DNA of 64,000 nucleotides from Mesorhizobium sp. M8A.F.Ca.ET.218.01.1.1 (GCF_004791165.1 NZ_SRUZ01000008.1:125397-189396); one strand, 5' to 3'; positions 17,336-26,066 are shown, counted from the stretch's first letter. Notes: generated by a model from the letters alone, not told the origin. Made by a program: numbers and translations.

Positions 17336-18502
17336 TCATGTCACCGCCGCATGGCGCTCGCGCACCCAATTGTGGAAGCGGTGCAGATCATATTCCTCGG
17401 GCATCAGCACGCCGGCTGTGTGGCGCATCGAGCGCAAGCCCTTCTGGTTGACCTCGCAGATGGCGGCGTCCTCCTCCAGCACCTGTGTGCCAAAGGTGAT
17501 GATGTTGTCGATATCGGTCTCGGCGAGGGCCTCGGGCGCGAACAGCCACTCCGCGACAAGCTCCGTCTGTTCGGGACCGAGCGGCACCAGGCGCACGGTC
17601 CTGACATAGTCGACATGGCCGACGATGAACATCGAGGGCAGGCTGGTGGCATAGGTCTGGCCGGCGCTGCGTTCCGCCGGCTTCAGCCCTGAGAAGACCG
17701 GCCCGTGCGTCTGGCCGTCGCGCGACCAGGTCTGGGCGCCTGCGCGCAAGCCGCCGGAAAATTCCGGCGCGTCATTGTCGGCGTGGCGGAGCCATTCGGG
17801 ATCGTCATGCCGGCTCATCAGGCCGCGGCCATAGATCGGCACCAGCCGCGACAGGTCCTTGTGGACGCCCGGACAGTGCAGGCACTCGTTGAAGTTTTCC
17901 CAAAAGATCTTCCAGTTGCAGTTCATGACCTTGCGCAGCACATGGCCTGAGACCAGCGTTTCGAGCGGCCAGTTGCCGAGGTTGCCGGACGCGGGATCGA
18001 AGGAGGATTGCGCCGAGCCGGCGGCATCTTCAGCAAGATTGACGAAGACGAAGCCGCGCCACACCGAGAGCGCGACGCGATAAAGCGGGTGATCGGCCTT
18101 GTCGAAGCCGTCAGGCAGCGATTTCGACGGCACGCGCACCAGCTCGCCGCGCAGCGAGTAGGACCAGGCGTGATACGGGCAGGTTATCAGCCGCGCTTTC
18201 AGGCGGCCCTCGCTCTCCTGGCAAAGCTGCGAGCCGCGATGGCGGCAGGTGTTGTGGAAGGCGCGCAGCTCACCTGTGTCGTCGCGCAGCACGAGGATGT
18301 CCTGCGTGCCGATGCGGAATCGGCGGAAGGCTAGCGGCTGCGCCAGATCGGCCTCGCGGCAGACGAGCAGCCAGTCTCTGTACCAGATGGCGTCGAGATC
18401 ACGCTTATAGCTCTCCTGATCCCAATATGCCGATGAGGGCAGCGTCGGCTCGGTACGGGTCAGCCCGTTATAAGGATCGCGCTCGCTGGCATTGGGCTGC
18501 AT
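17336..18502 (-). CDS. Rieske non-haem iron oxygenase alpha subunit, GbcA-like
   Basis: The 388-aa protein has a Rieske centre, C86-x-H88 and C108-x2-H111, and a mononuclear iron site with H209 and H214 in ENFNECLHCPGVH. The ECxHCPxVH form is typical of glycine-betaine or related quaternary-amine monooxygenases, which remove an N-methyl group as formaldehyde. A ferredoxin reductase partner would be needed and none is adjacent. ATG at 18502 follows an AGGAAG site. The dimethylglycine and sarcosine oxidising genes elsewhere in the window support an N-demethylase role, but the substrate is inferred. Confidence 0.8.
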   Translation of the reverse strand: MQPNASERDPYNGLTRTEPTLPSSAYWDQESYKRDLDAIWYRDWLLVCREADLAQPLAFRRFRIGTQDILVLRDDTGELRAFHNTCRHRGSQLCQESEGRLKARLITCPYHAWSYSLRGELVRVPSKSLPDGFDKADHPLYRVALSVWRGFVFVNLAEDAAGSAQSSFDPASGNLGNWPLETLVSGHVLRKVMNCNWKIFWENFNECLHCPGVHKDLSRLVPIYGRGLMSRHDDPEWLRHADNDAPEFSGGLRAGAQTWSRDGQTHGPVFSGLKPAERSAGQTYATSLPSMFIVGHVDYVRTVRLVPLGPEQTELVAEWLFAPEALAETDIDNIITFGTQVLEEDAAICEVNQKGLRSMRHTAGVLMPEEYDLHRFHNWVRERHAAVT

Positions 18503-18620
18503 GGCTGGCTTCCTGTGAGGCTTGCCAGCCGACACCCGGCCATGAAGTTTGTCAATCAGGACGGGATGGGAGCGGCTTTGCCGATACGACGCTCCTGCGC
18601 TGGCGGCTGTCGGAATTTGG

Positions 18621-18649
18621 TTTGCCGCGCGCGGCGAATTTCCCTATAG
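18621..18649 (+). promoter_or_regulatory. Candidate promoter of the cobalamin-riboswitch operon
   Basis: TTTGCC (18621-18626) and CTATAG (18644-18649) are 17 bases apart. CTATAG is close to the rhizobial -10 consensus CTATAT; the -35 match is weak. Transcription would start at the 5' edge of the riboswitch. Confidence 0.4.
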
Positions 18650-18650
18650 T

Positions 18651-18870
18651 CACCAACGTCGTCGGTTCCTTTTTGGGAGCCAAGAGGGAATGCGGTGCGG
18701 GCGAGGTTTCGCCCAATGCCGTGGCTGCCCCCGCAACTGTGTGCGGTAGTCCTCTCCATATGCCACTGAAGATTTTTCTTCGGGAAGGTGGGGAAGGGCG
18801 CTTATCCGCGAGCCAGGAGACCTGCCGGCGGCGAAAAGACTGACTTCTATGCCCTCGGGTGGAGGGCGAA
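18651..18870 (+). promoter_or_regulatory. Cobalamin (adenosylcobalamin) riboswitch
   Basis: Conserved elements are in the right order: GGTTCC (18664-18669), AAGAGGGAATGCGGTGCG (18682-18699), CCGCAACTG (18731-18739) and the B12 box AGCCAGGAGACCTGCC (18811-18826). Just after it, GCCCTC (18851-18856) can pair with GAGGGC (18862-18867), a hairpin that ends next to the cbtB ribosome site (AAAGGA). Ligand binding would therefore switch off translation or elongation of cbtB and the following genes when cobalamin is plentiful. Confidence 0.95.
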
Positions 18871-18880
18871 AGGACTGGAA

Positions 18881-19060
18881 ATGACCACTGCTACCGTCTC
18901 CCTCGGCGCCTCCGTCTCCTCGCAGTCGCGCTTCATGCAGCTCGCGCTCGCCGCGCTGCTCGGCATTTTCGTTGTCGGCTTTGTCGGCTTCTCGCACATC
19001 GATGCGGTCCACAACGCCGCCCACGATTATCGCCACTCGATGGCGTTTCCCTGCCACTAA
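18881..19060 (+). CDS. cbtB: Cobalt transporter subunit CbtB
   Basis: This 59-aa protein has one membrane segment (about 19-40) and the CbtB C-terminal metal motif HDYRHSMAFPCH. With CbtA it is predicted to import cobalt for cobalamin synthesis. It is the first gene behind the cobalamin riboswitch, as is usual for cbtBA. Confidence 0.92.
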   Translation: MTTATVSLGASVSSQSRFMQLALAALLGIFVVGFVGFSHIDAVHNAAHDYRHSMAFPCH

Positions 19061-19075
19061 CTGGGATCTGACATC

Positions 19076-19879
19076 ATGAACCTTTTTCGCAACGTCGTGT
19101 TCGTCGCGGCGATCGCGGGGCTCGTGGCCGGTGTCGTTCTTGCCTGCATGCAGGCCTACGCGACCGTTCCGCTGATCCTGAAAGCGGAAGTCTACGAACA
19201 GGCCGGCGGCGGCCATCACCACGACCATGGCGCGGCACCCGCCACAACCGAAACCGGCGCCGTGAGCACGGCCGCTCCGGCAGGCAATGCCATGAGTTCC
19301 GCCGCGCCGGCAGCGGAAGCAGCTGCTCCGGCAGCGGAGGATGAAGGCTGGGCGCCGGCCGACGGCTTAGAGCGTTTCGCCTTCAGCGTGCTTGCCAATA
19401 TCGTCACCGGCATCGGCTTCGCATTGGTCCTGGTCGCGGTTTCGGAATTCGCAGGCGGCGTCGGCAACTGGCGCCAGGGCGTTTTCTGGGGTCTGGCCGG
19501 CTTTGCCGTGTTCACACTGGCGCCTGGCCTCGGCCTGCAGCCGGAGCTGCCTGCAATGCCGGCGGCCGATCTCCTGCCGCGCCAGATCTGGTGGTCGGCA
19601 ACGGTGGCGGCAACCGCTATCGGCCTTGGCCTGATCGTGTTTCGCAGATCGCTGCCGTTGACCATCCTCGCGGTCTTGCTGATCGTCGCGCCGCACATTG
19701 TCGGCGCGCCGCAGCCCGACAGCTTCGAGACACCGATCCCGGAAGGCCTGCACCATCAGTTCGTGGTGGCGGTGACGGTGACAAATCTGGTGTTCTGGCT
19801 GGTGCTCGGCGCGGTCGTTGGCGTGGTTCGCGGGCGCTTCACCGGCACGGCGACCAGCCTGCGCGACAGCTTTGCCTGA
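19076..19879 (+). CDS. cbtA: Cobalt transporter subunit CbtA
   Basis: The 267-aa protein starts with a membrane segment, then a histidine cluster (GGGHHHDHG, about 43-51), an Ala/Pro-rich linker and four or five further segments, as in CbtA. The His cluster probably binds Co2+ on the outer face. It follows cbtB by 15 bases and overlaps the start of cobU. Confidence 0.92.
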   Translation: MNLFRNVVFVAAIAGLVAGVVLACMQAYATVPLILKAEVYEQAGGGHHHDHGAAPATTETGAVSTAAPAGNAMSSAAPAAEAAAPAAEDEGWAPADGLERFAFSVLANIVTGIGFALVLVAVSEFAGGVGNWRQGVFWGLAGFAVFTLAPGLGLQPELPAMPAADLLPRQIWWSATVAATAIGLGLIVFRRSLPLTILAVLLIVAPHIVGAPQPDSFETPIPEGLHHQFVVAVTVTNLVFWLVLGAVVGVVRGRFTGTATSLRDSFA

Positions 19880-20387
19880 TCTGGGCAAGCTGACCTTCAT
19901 CATCGGTGGTGCGCGCTCCGGCAAGAGCGCGCACGCCGAAAACCTGGTGGCGGCGTTGCCCTCGCCATGGGCCTATATCGCCACGGCGCAAGCCTATGAC
20001 GACGAGATGCACGAGCGCATCGCGCTGCACCGCTCGCGGCGCGGCGAGGGCTGGTCGACCATCGACGCGCCACTCGACCTTGCCGAAGCCCTGGAGGCGT
20101 TGCCGGATGATCAGCCGGTGCTTGTCGACTGCCTGACGCTGTGGCTGACCAATCACATGCTGGCGGATCACGACGTCGAGGCCGCGTGCCGACGGCTGGC
20201 GGACGTTCTGTCGCGGCCGCGCGGGCCGTGGTTCGTGGTGTCGAACGAGGTCGGGCAAGGCATCGTGCCCGACAATGCGCTGGCGCGGCGTTTTCGCGAC
20301 GACGCCGGTCGGCTCAACCAGCGGGTCGCCGCGGTCGCCGATACGGTGCTCCTGATGGTGGCGGGGCTACCGCTCAAGGTGAAATGA
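19872..20387 (+). CDS. cobU: Adenosylcobinamide kinase / adenosylcobinamide-phosphate guanylyltransferase
   Basis: This enzyme (CobU, called CobP in aerobic-pathway nomenclature) phosphorylates adenosylcobinamide and then transfers GMP to it. The Walker A motif IIGGARSGKS is at about 10-19, and LVDCLTLWLTN and VSNEVGQGIVP are family motifs. I prefer TTG at 19872, which gives MPDLGKLTFI and an eight-base overlap with cbtA; an open extension back to 19818 lies inside cbtA and has no family similarity. Length is 171 aa. Confidence 0.92.
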   Translation: MPDLGKLTFIIGGARSGKSAHAENLVAALPSPWAYIATAQAYDDEMHERIALHRSRRGEGWSTIDAPLDLAEALEALPDDQPVLVDCLTLWLTNHMLADHDVEAACRRLADVLSRPRGPWFVVSNEVGQGIVPDNALARRFRDDAGRLNQRVAAVADTVLLMVAGLPLKVK

Positions 20388-20388
20388 A

Positions 20389-21012
20389 ATGACCGAAGAC
20401 AAGGGCTCCAAAGACCGGGATGAAGAACGCCATCGCGCCAAGATGGCCAAGCGCAAGGCGGTGCAGGACGCCGAGGTCGCGGGCAAGACGATCGAGAAGG
20501 GGTTGCTGATCGTCAACACCGGCCCCGGCAAGGGCAAGACCACGGCCGCCTTCGGTCTCGCACTGCGGATGCTCGGCTACGGCAAGCGCGTCGGCGTCGT
20601 CCAGTTCATCAAAGGCAAATGGCACACCGGCGAGAAGGACGCTTTCGCCGCCTTCGGCGACCGGGTCGTCTGGCATGCGATGGGCGAGGGGTTCACCTGG
20701 GAAACGCAGGATCTGAAGCGCGACATCGCGGCCGCCGAAGCCGCCTGGGCCAAGGCCGTGGAATTGATTGGCGACCCCTCGATCAGCCTTGTCGTGCTCG
20801 ATGAACTCAACATCGCGCTGCGCTACGATTATCTCGATCTCGACAAGGTGGTTGCCGCGCTCAAGGCTCGCCGCGAGGGCCTGCACGTTGTCGTCACCGG
20901 TCGCAACGCGAAGCCGGCGCTGGTCGAGGCGGCGGACCTGGTCACCGAGATGGGGCTGACGAAACACCATTTTTCCGCCGGCGTAAAAGCGCAGCAGGGC
21001 ATCGAGTTCTAG
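20389..21012 (+). CDS. cobO: Corrinoid adenosyltransferase
   Basis: CobO (BtuR) adds the 5'-deoxyadenosyl group from ATP to the corrinoid cobalt. The 207-aa protein has the P-loop variant NTGPGKGKTTAAFG at about 43-56, and the family motifs GVVQFIKG, LVVLDELNIAL and TGRNA. An extended polar N-terminal helix is usual. It starts one base after cobU and is the last gene of the riboswitch operon; cbiB follows on the other strand with a four-base overlap of ends. Confidence 0.95.
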   Translation: MTEDKGSKDRDEERHRAKMAKRKAVQDAEVAGKTIEKGLLIVNTGPGKGKTTAAFGLALRMLGYGKRVGVVQFIKGKWHTGEKDAFAAFGDRVVWHAMGEGFTWETQDLKRDIAAAEAAWAKAVELIGDPSISLVVLDELNIALRYDYLDLDKVVAALKARREGLHVVVTGRNAKPALVEAADLVTEMGLTKHHFSAGVKAQQGIEF

Positions 21013-21983
21013 AACACCAGGATTGCGATCACCGCGATCAGCCCAAACAGGCCAATCAGCAAATAGTCGGCGACACGATAAAGTTGGAGCGCCCGCCGGA
21101 TGTCGCCGCTGTCGACATCGCGTCGTCCGCCTTCGCCCATGAAGACGTCGTCGACCACGACGCCGCCATAGCTGCGCGGCCCGGCGAGCGCGAGGCCAAG
21201 TGCGCCGGCCATGGCCGCTTCCGGCCAGCCGGCATTGGGCGAGCGGTGTTTTTTCGCGTCGCGCCGTACCGCCTGCCAGGCATTGCCGGGGTCGGTGCCC
21301 TTGACCAGGAAAGCGGCCAGCACAATCAGCACCGCCGTCAGCCGTGATGCCGGCAGGTTGATCCAATCGTCGAAGCGTGCCGCCGCCCAGCCGAAGGCCT
21401 CATGGCGTGGGGTGCGGTGGCCGATCATCGAATCGGCGGTGTTGGCGGCCTTGTAGGCGGCGCCGCCGGCCAGCCCGCCGACACCGGTCCAGAAGGCGGG
21501 GGCGACGATGCCGTCGGAGAAATTCTCCGCCAGGCTCTCGATCGCCGCCCGGCAGACGCCGGCGCGGTCCAGCGTTTCGGGATCGCGGCCAACGATTCGC
21601 GAGACGGCGGCTCGGCCCATGTCGAGGCCTCCGCTGTCGAGCGCGTCGGCGACGGCTTCGACGTGTTCGTAAAGGCTTTTCTGCGACAGAAGCGATGTCG
21701 CCAGAAGGACGGCAATGATCAATCCCAAGGGGACGAACCAGAGCAGGACAAGCTGCACGCAAAGACCTGCTGCCGCCGGCACCAGCACGATGACGAGAAG
21801 CGCCTGGACACCACGTTGGCGACGCAGCGCGTCGGGATCAGTGGCGCGGTTGAGCCTCAAGTCGAGAAAGGATATCAGCCTTCCGAACCACGTCACCGGA
21901 TGGCCGATGGCGCGAAACAGCCAGTCGGGATAACCGAGGGCGAATTCGACAACCAATGACAGGAAAGCGATCAGGACTGACAT
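21009..21983 (-). CDS. cbiB: Adenosylcobinamide-phosphate synthase (CbiB/CobD)
   Basis: This membrane enzyme joins aminopropanol phosphate to adenosylcobyric acid. The 324-aa protein begins MSVLIAFLSLVVEFALGYPDW and has RAAIESLAENFSDGIVAPAFW, the family hallmark, plus four or five membrane segments. The start at 21983 was chosen by this conserved beginning; the open frame continues upstream to 22088. Its start codon overlaps that of cobC on the other strand (CATG). It is named cobD in Pseudomonas and Rhizobium usage. Confidence 0.93.
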   Translation of the reverse strand: MSVLIAFLSLVVEFALGYPDWLFRAIGHPVTWFGRLISFLDLRLNRATDPDALRRQRGVQALLVIVLVPAAAGLCVQLVLLWFVPLGLIIAVLLATSLLSQKSLYEHVEAVADALDSGGLDMGRAAVSRIVGRDPETLDRAGVCRAAIESLAENFSDGIVAPAFWTGVGGLAGGAAYKAANTADSMIGHRTPRHEAFGWAAARFDDWINLPASRLTAVLIVLAAFLVKGTDPGNAWQAVRRDAKKHRSPNAGWPEAAMAGALGLALAGPRSYGGVVVDDVFMGEGGRRDVDSGDIRRALQLYRVADYLLIGLFGLIAVIAILVF

Positions 21984-23028
21984 GAAGCTTCTTGAAGGAG
22001 CGGTGGACCATGGTGGAAGTCTTGGCCGGGCAAGGGCGCTTTTCCCTAGTGCCGTGCTGCCGTTCGTCGACCTCTCGACCGGTATCAATCCGCACTCCTA
22101 CCCGCTTTTCGACCTGCCCGCCACCGCCCTGTGGCGATTGCCGGAGGCCGTGCGTGGGCGCGAGCTCATAGAGATTGCAGCCAAGACCTACGGCGCGCCT
22201 TCCGCGGGAAACGTCGTGGCGGCGCCTGGTACGCAGATCCTGCTGCCGCGCGTGGCATCGTTGGTGCGGCCCGGCAAGGCATTGGTGCTGGCGCCGACCT
22301 ATGCGGAACACGCAAGGGCGGCGGCGATTGCCGGGCACGAGGTGGTCGAGGTCGGCGATTTCGCCGCGCTGGCCGACGCAGACCTGGCCATCATCGTCAA
22401 TCCGAACAATCCGGATGGGCGCATCATCGAGCGCGACCGGCTGCTTGCGCTGGCCGCCAAGCTGTGCGCCAAGGGCGGGCTGCTGGTCGTCGACGAGGCG
22501 TTCATGGATGTGGGCCCGCGCGAACACAGTCTCGCCAGCGATGTCGGCCAGGGCGGCATCGTTGTGCTGCGTTCCTTCGGCAAGTTCTTTGGTCTGGCCG
22601 GACTGCGGCTTGGGTTCGCGCTTGCCGATGCGCCAACGGCTGAACGGTTGGACACGCAGTTCGGGCCGTGGGCCGTCGCCGGACCGGCGTTGGAATATGG
22701 CATCCGCGCGCTCGCCGATCTCGGGTGGCAGGATGCGATGCGGGCGTCGCTGGTGGATGCGTCGGCGCGCCTCGATGCGCTGTTCGGCCGTTTCGGCGTT
22801 CGCGTCGCTGGCGGCACCACATTGTTCCGCTATCTCAGCCTCCCCGATGCCGGCGGCTTGTTTTCCGCGCTTGGCGAAAGAGGCATTCTGCTCCGGCATT
22901 TCTCCGGCCGGCCGCATGTCCTGCGCGCCGGCCTGCCGGGGAGCGAGGAGGAATGGCGCAGGCTCGAATCCGCGCTTGCCGATTGGGCGTCGCGGCGCGA
23001 GGATCGGTCGAAAGGTCAGAAACAATGA
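21982..23028 (+). CDS. cobC: Threonine-phosphate decarboxylase-like aminotransferase CobC
   Basis: CobC/CobD-type enzymes make (R)-1-amino-2-propanol phosphate for the cobalamin linker, the substrate of CbiB. The 348-aa class I/II fold has the motifs NPNNPDGR, VVDEAFMD and the PLP lysine in RSFGKFFGLAGLRLGF. The N terminus HGG..L...LPFVDLSTGINP is typical. It is divergent from cbiB with overlapping start codons and overlaps the next gene by ATGA. Confidence 0.93.
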   Translation: MKLLEGAVDHGGSLGRARALFPSAVLPFVDLSTGINPHSYPLFDLPATALWRLPEAVRGRELIEIAAKTYGAPSAGNVVAAPGTQILLPRVASLVRPGKALVLAPTYAEHARAAAIAGHEVVEVGDFAALADADLAIIVNPNNPDGRIIERDRLLALAAKLCAKGGLLVVDEAFMDVGPREHSLASDVGQGGIVVLRSFGKFFGLAGLRLGFALADAPTAERLDTQFGPWAVAGPALEYGIRALADLGWQDAMRASLVDASARLDALFGRFGVRVAGGTTLFRYLSLPDAGGLFSALGERGILLRHFSGRPHVLRAGLPGSEEEWRRLESALADWASRREDRSKGQKQ

Positions 23029-23534
23029 TCCATGTCTGCTCGCTGGCGAAGATCGAGGAAACGGTGGCCAGGACCGGCGCCGACCGCATGCTATCGCTGC
23101 TTGCGGCCGGGACGGATGTGGTGCGTCCGGCCTCGATCCCTAGGGAAAACCACCTGCATCTGGTCATGCATGACATTGCGGTGGCGCAGGACGGCATGAC
23201 CATGCCTGGCGAGGAGCATGTGCGCAACCTGCTCGATTTCGCGCGCCGCTGGGACCGGGCAAGGCCGATGGTGGTTCACTGCTATGCCGGCATCAGCCGT
23301 TCGACGGCTTCGGCCTACATCATCACCGCGGCGCTGGCGCCTAAGCGCAATGAGCTGGAACTGGCGCAGACGTTGCGCGCGCTGTCTCCTTCGGCGACGC
23401 CCAATCCGCGACTGATCGCGGTGGCCGACAAGCTGCTCGAGCGCAAGGGCCGCATGATTGAGGCGATCGAGTCGATCGGGCGAGGGGCCGACGCCTTCGA
23501 AGGCACGCCGTTCGCGCTCAAGATCGATATTTAG
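23025..23534 (+). CDS. Tyrosine/dual-specificity phosphatase-like protein
   Basis: The 169-aa protein has the Cys-phosphatase loop HCYAGISRSTA with nucleophile C86 and R92 (CX5R), and a candidate general-acid Asp around residue 50 (VMHDIA). It is translationally coupled to cobC by an ATGA overlap. A homologous gene is often seen beside rhizobial cob genes, but I know of no assigned role; dephosphorylation of a corrinoid intermediate is possible speculation. Confidence 0.75.
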   Translation: MIHVCSLAKIEETVARTGADRMLSLLAAGTDVVRPASIPRENHLHLVMHDIAVAQDGMTMPGEEHVRNLLDFARRWDRARPMVVHCYAGISRSTASAYIITAALAPKRNELELAQTLRALSPSATPNPRLIAVADKLLERKGRMIEAIESIGRGADAFEGTPFALKIDI

Positions 23535-23538
23535 GCGG

Positions 23539-24342
23539 CTATTTCAGCCACTCCGCGAGCTTTGCCTTGCGCATGTCCCGCAGCAGGTTGATGAAGCCGT
23601 CGGCCTGATATTGCGCGGTCAATCGGCCTTTCTCTGCCGTTGCAATGCTGGCGTCGCCGACCACGCCGTTGGGGTTGAGATCCCCAGCGATCCAGGCGAA
23701 GGCATGCGTGCCGGTGTGGCGCAGCAGCGAGAAGTCCTTCTCGGCCTTGGCAACGTTGGAAATGAAATTGTCGGCCTTGCCCATGTCAACGAGATCCGGC
23801 CGGAAATGCAGCATCAAAGAGGTCTCGACATCGCCGCCATGGATGCCGTGGCGGTCCTCGAGCTCCGTGTACATGCCGGCCGGGCGGCCAAAGCGCTGCC
23901 AGCTGGTCTTCACCGCCAGCATCTTTTCGCGCACGCGCAGTTCGCGCGTGACGATGCCCATGATCTCCTCATTGCCGCCATGCGAGTTGACGACGATGAG
24001 CTTGCGCACGCCGGCGCGCGCGATCGACAGGCCAAGCTCGGTCCACGCCTCGATCAGCGTCGTTGCCGGCAGGGTCAATGTGCCCGGCGCGTGCAGATGC
24101 TCATTCGACTTGCCCACCGCCTGGACCGGCAGGATGCGGATGTCGAGGTCCTCGGGCAGGCGTGCGATCACCGTGTCGAGCATGCCGTTCATGATCGAGG
24201 TGTCGGTCGACACAGGAAGATGCGGCCCATGCTGCTCGATCGCCGCCAGCGGCAACACCGCTATCGTCGCCTCGGGATCGATCGAGGCATATTCTGATGT
24301 CCGGTAGTCGCCCCACCAGACGCGTCTTTTTGCTACGGTCAT
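23539..24342 (-). CDS. Creatininase-family amidohydrolase
   Basis: The 267-aa protein has metal-ligand motifs of the creatininase family: EQHGPHLP (about 36-43), the SHGGNEE motif and HGGDVETS. Members hydrolyse cyclic or linear amides (creatinine, formamidopyrimidines). It lies four bases past the phosphatase on the opposite strand, so it is convergent with it, and 56 bases after RidA on the minus strand. The divergent operon encoding a deaminase and an ABC importer points to a shared nitrogen-compound pathway. Confidence 0.85.
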   Translation of the reverse strand: MTVAKRRVWWGDYRTSEYASIDPEATIAVLPLAAIEQHGPHLPVSTDTSIMNGMLDTVIARLPEDLDIRILPVQAVGKSNEHLHAPGTLTLPATTLIEAWTELGLSIARAGVRKLIVVNSHGGNEEIMGIVTRELRVREKMLAVKTSWQRFGRPAGMYTELEDRHGIHGGDVETSLMLHFRPDLVDMGKADNFISNVAKAEKDFSLLRHTGTHAFAWIAGDLNPNGVVGDASIATAEKGRLTAQYQADGFINLLRDMRKAKLAEWLK

Positions 24343-24398
24343 GTCATAATCTCTTTAATGGTCAGGGCAGACCTAGCGCGGCAGAGCTTGTCTGTCGA

Positions 24399-24782
24399 TC
24401 ACCCGGCCGCGATGGCCTCGACCTCGACCTTGAATTCGGGCCTGGCAAATCCGGAAACGATCATCAGCGTCGAGGCCGGCGCCGGGCTGGAGAACATACG
24501 GTCACGGACCTCCATATAGGGCCGCAGATGCGCACGGTCGGTGACGTAAGCGTTGATGCGAACGATATCAGGCAACCCCAGCCCGGCTTCGCCCAGGATC
24601 GCCGCGATGTTCTTGAAGCAGAGTTCGGCCTGCGCGCCGGCGTCTTCCGGTATCTGGTCGTCCGCCGTGATGGCGACCTGGCCCGAGCACAGCACCAGCC
24701 GCTTGCCGGCCGGCACCTCGACGCCGTGGCTGTAACGGGCAAAGGGTGGCTTGATCGATTTCGGGGTGAGAAACTTGAACAT
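24399..24782 (-). CDS. RidA-family protein
   Basis: The 127-aa protein has the RidA trimer fold pattern: LVLCSGQVAI, AQAELCFKNIAAIL, the Arg-containing IVRINAYVTD and a C-terminal EVEAIAAG. RidA proteins hydrolyse reactive enamines or imines released by PLP and flavin enzymes; catabolic relatives act as aminoacrylate-type deaminases. The position between creatininase and the divergent catabolic operon favours a dedicated role. The predicted substrate is not identifiable. Confidence 0.88.
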   Translation of the reverse strand: MFKFLTPKSIKPPFARYSHGVEVPAGKRLVLCSGQVAITADDQIPEDAGAQAELCFKNIAAILGEAGLGLPDIVRINAYVTDRAHLRPYMEVRDRMFSSPAPASTLMIVSGFARPEFKVEVEAIAAG

Positions 24783-24839
24783 GGCAATCTCCTGGACACC
24801 GTCAGCCTAAGGCCGGATGCATTGCGCCATCAAGATGGC

Positions 24840-24942
24840 GGTGCATGTCGCCCGTGCGATTGTGGACAGGCGTTCAAAAAATAGGCACGATGCCCTTCGG
24901 TGCAGCACGACCTTTCCGGCTTTCGCAGATGGCTGTGGTGCA
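24840..24942 (+). promoter_or_regulatory. Candidate activator half-sites upstream of the sigma-54 promoter
   Basis: GGTGCA occurs at 24840-24845, 24899-24904 and 24937-24942, within 30-130 bases of the -24 element. GGTGCA is the half-site of the NtrC consensus (TGCAC-N5-GGTGCA), though no full palindrome is seen. These are candidate enhancer sites only. Confidence 0.3.
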
Positions 24943-24971
24943 GGCGGGCGGGTCCCGGCGCGCGACGCCGG

Positions 24972-24987
24972 TGGCATGCGTCTTGCT
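24972..24987 (+). promoter_or_regulatory. Sigma-54 (-24/-12) promoter of the transport and catabolism operon
   Basis: TGGCATG (24972-24978) and TTGCT (24983-24987) are separated by four bases, matching TGGCACG-N4-TTGCW with one difference and exact GG/GC spacing. It lies 62 bases before the first gene, placing the transcript start near 24998. This predicts control by RpoN plus an enhancer-binding protein such as NtrC. Confidence 0.7.
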
Positions 24988-25049
24988 TCTTGAATCTTTG
25001 GTGTCAAGCACGGCGCGCAACGCGCCGGTGCAAATAAAGGGCGGTGTTA

Positions 25050-26054
25050 ATGTACGTGAAACAGAAGATTTCGGTAGCGGTCGTGGCTCTGCTTGCGGCC
25101 AGCACGCTAGGCGCGGCGGCGAATGAAAAAGTCACTTTCGGCACCAACTGGCTCGCCGAGCCGGAGCATGGCGGCTATTACCAGGCCGTGGCGGATGGCA
25201 CCTATGCCGCCTGCGGCCTCGATGTCACCATCATGCAGGGCGGCCCGCAAGTCAGCGGCCGGCCGATGCTGCTCGCCGGCAAGATCGATTTCTACATGGG
25301 TGGCAATTTGCTATCGGCCTTCGATGCCGTCCAGCAAGGCATTCCGATGCGCGTTGTGGCGGCGGATTTCCAGAAGGATCCACAGGTCATCATGTCCCAC
25401 CCCGGCGAGGGGCTCGATAAATGGGAAGACCTGAAGAACGCCGAGCAGTACATTCTGGGCGATGAAGGTGCGCAGACCTTCTTCCAGTGGATGGTCATCG
25501 AGCTTGGTTTCGACGCTTCAAAGCGCGCGCCCTACACCTACAACACCGCTCCTTTCCTCGCCAACAAGAAGTCGATCCAGCAGGGCTACGTCACTTCGGA
25601 GCCGTTCGCGGTCAAGAAGGAAGGCGGCTTCGTGCCGAACCAGTTCCTTCTCGCCGACTATGGCTGGGACACCTATTCGACCACGATCGAGGTGATGCAG
25701 GACACGATCGACAAGAAGCCCGAGGTGGTCCAGTGCTTCGTCGATGGCTCGGCCAAGGGCTGGTACAAATACCTCTACGGCGACAACAAGGCCGCCAACG
25801 ACATGATTAAGAAAGACAACCCTGACATGACGGACGAGCAGATCGCCTTCTCGATCGAGCAGATGAAGAAGTTCGGCCTTGCCGATTCCGGCGACACCGA
25901 GAAGCTCGGCATCGGCGCCATGACCGATGCGCGGATCAAGAGTTTTTACGACAAGATGGTCAAGGCCAAGGTCACGCCCGCTGGCATCGACATCACGAAG
26001 GCCTACACGCTGGCCTTCGTCAACAAGGGAGTCGGGCTCGAGCTGAAGAAATAG
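25050..26054 (+). CDS. ABC transporter periplasmic binding protein, NMT1/THI5-like
   Basis: The 334-aa protein starts with a signal peptide (about 1-25, ending near GAAANE) and has the SsuA/THI5 fold beginning KVTFGTNWLAEPEHGGYYQA. Relatives bind pyrimidines, thiamine precursors, taurine or nitrate. ATG at 25050 was preferred over GTG at 25044 because it has better spacing from the AAAGGG site. First gene of the sigma-54 operon; the ligand is probably the substrate of the downstream enzymes. Confidence 0.88.
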   Translation: MYVKQKISVAVVALLAASTLGAAANEKVTFGTNWLAEPEHGGYYQAVADGTYAACGLDVTIMQGGPQVSGRPMLLAGKIDFYMGGNLLSAFDAVQQGIPMRVVAADFQKDPQVIMSHPGEGLDKWEDLKNAEQYILGDEGAQTFFQWMVIELGFDASKRAPYTYNTAPFLANKKSIQQGYVTSEPFAVKKEGGFVPNQFLLADYGWDTYSTTIEVMQDTIDKKPEVVQCFVDGSAKGWYKYLYGDNKAANDMIKKDNPDMTDEQIAFSIEQMKKFGLADSGDTEKLGIGAMTDARIKSFYDKMVKAKVTPAGIDITKAYTLAFVNKGVGLELKK

Positions 26055-26066
26055 GCCGGTCCCGGC

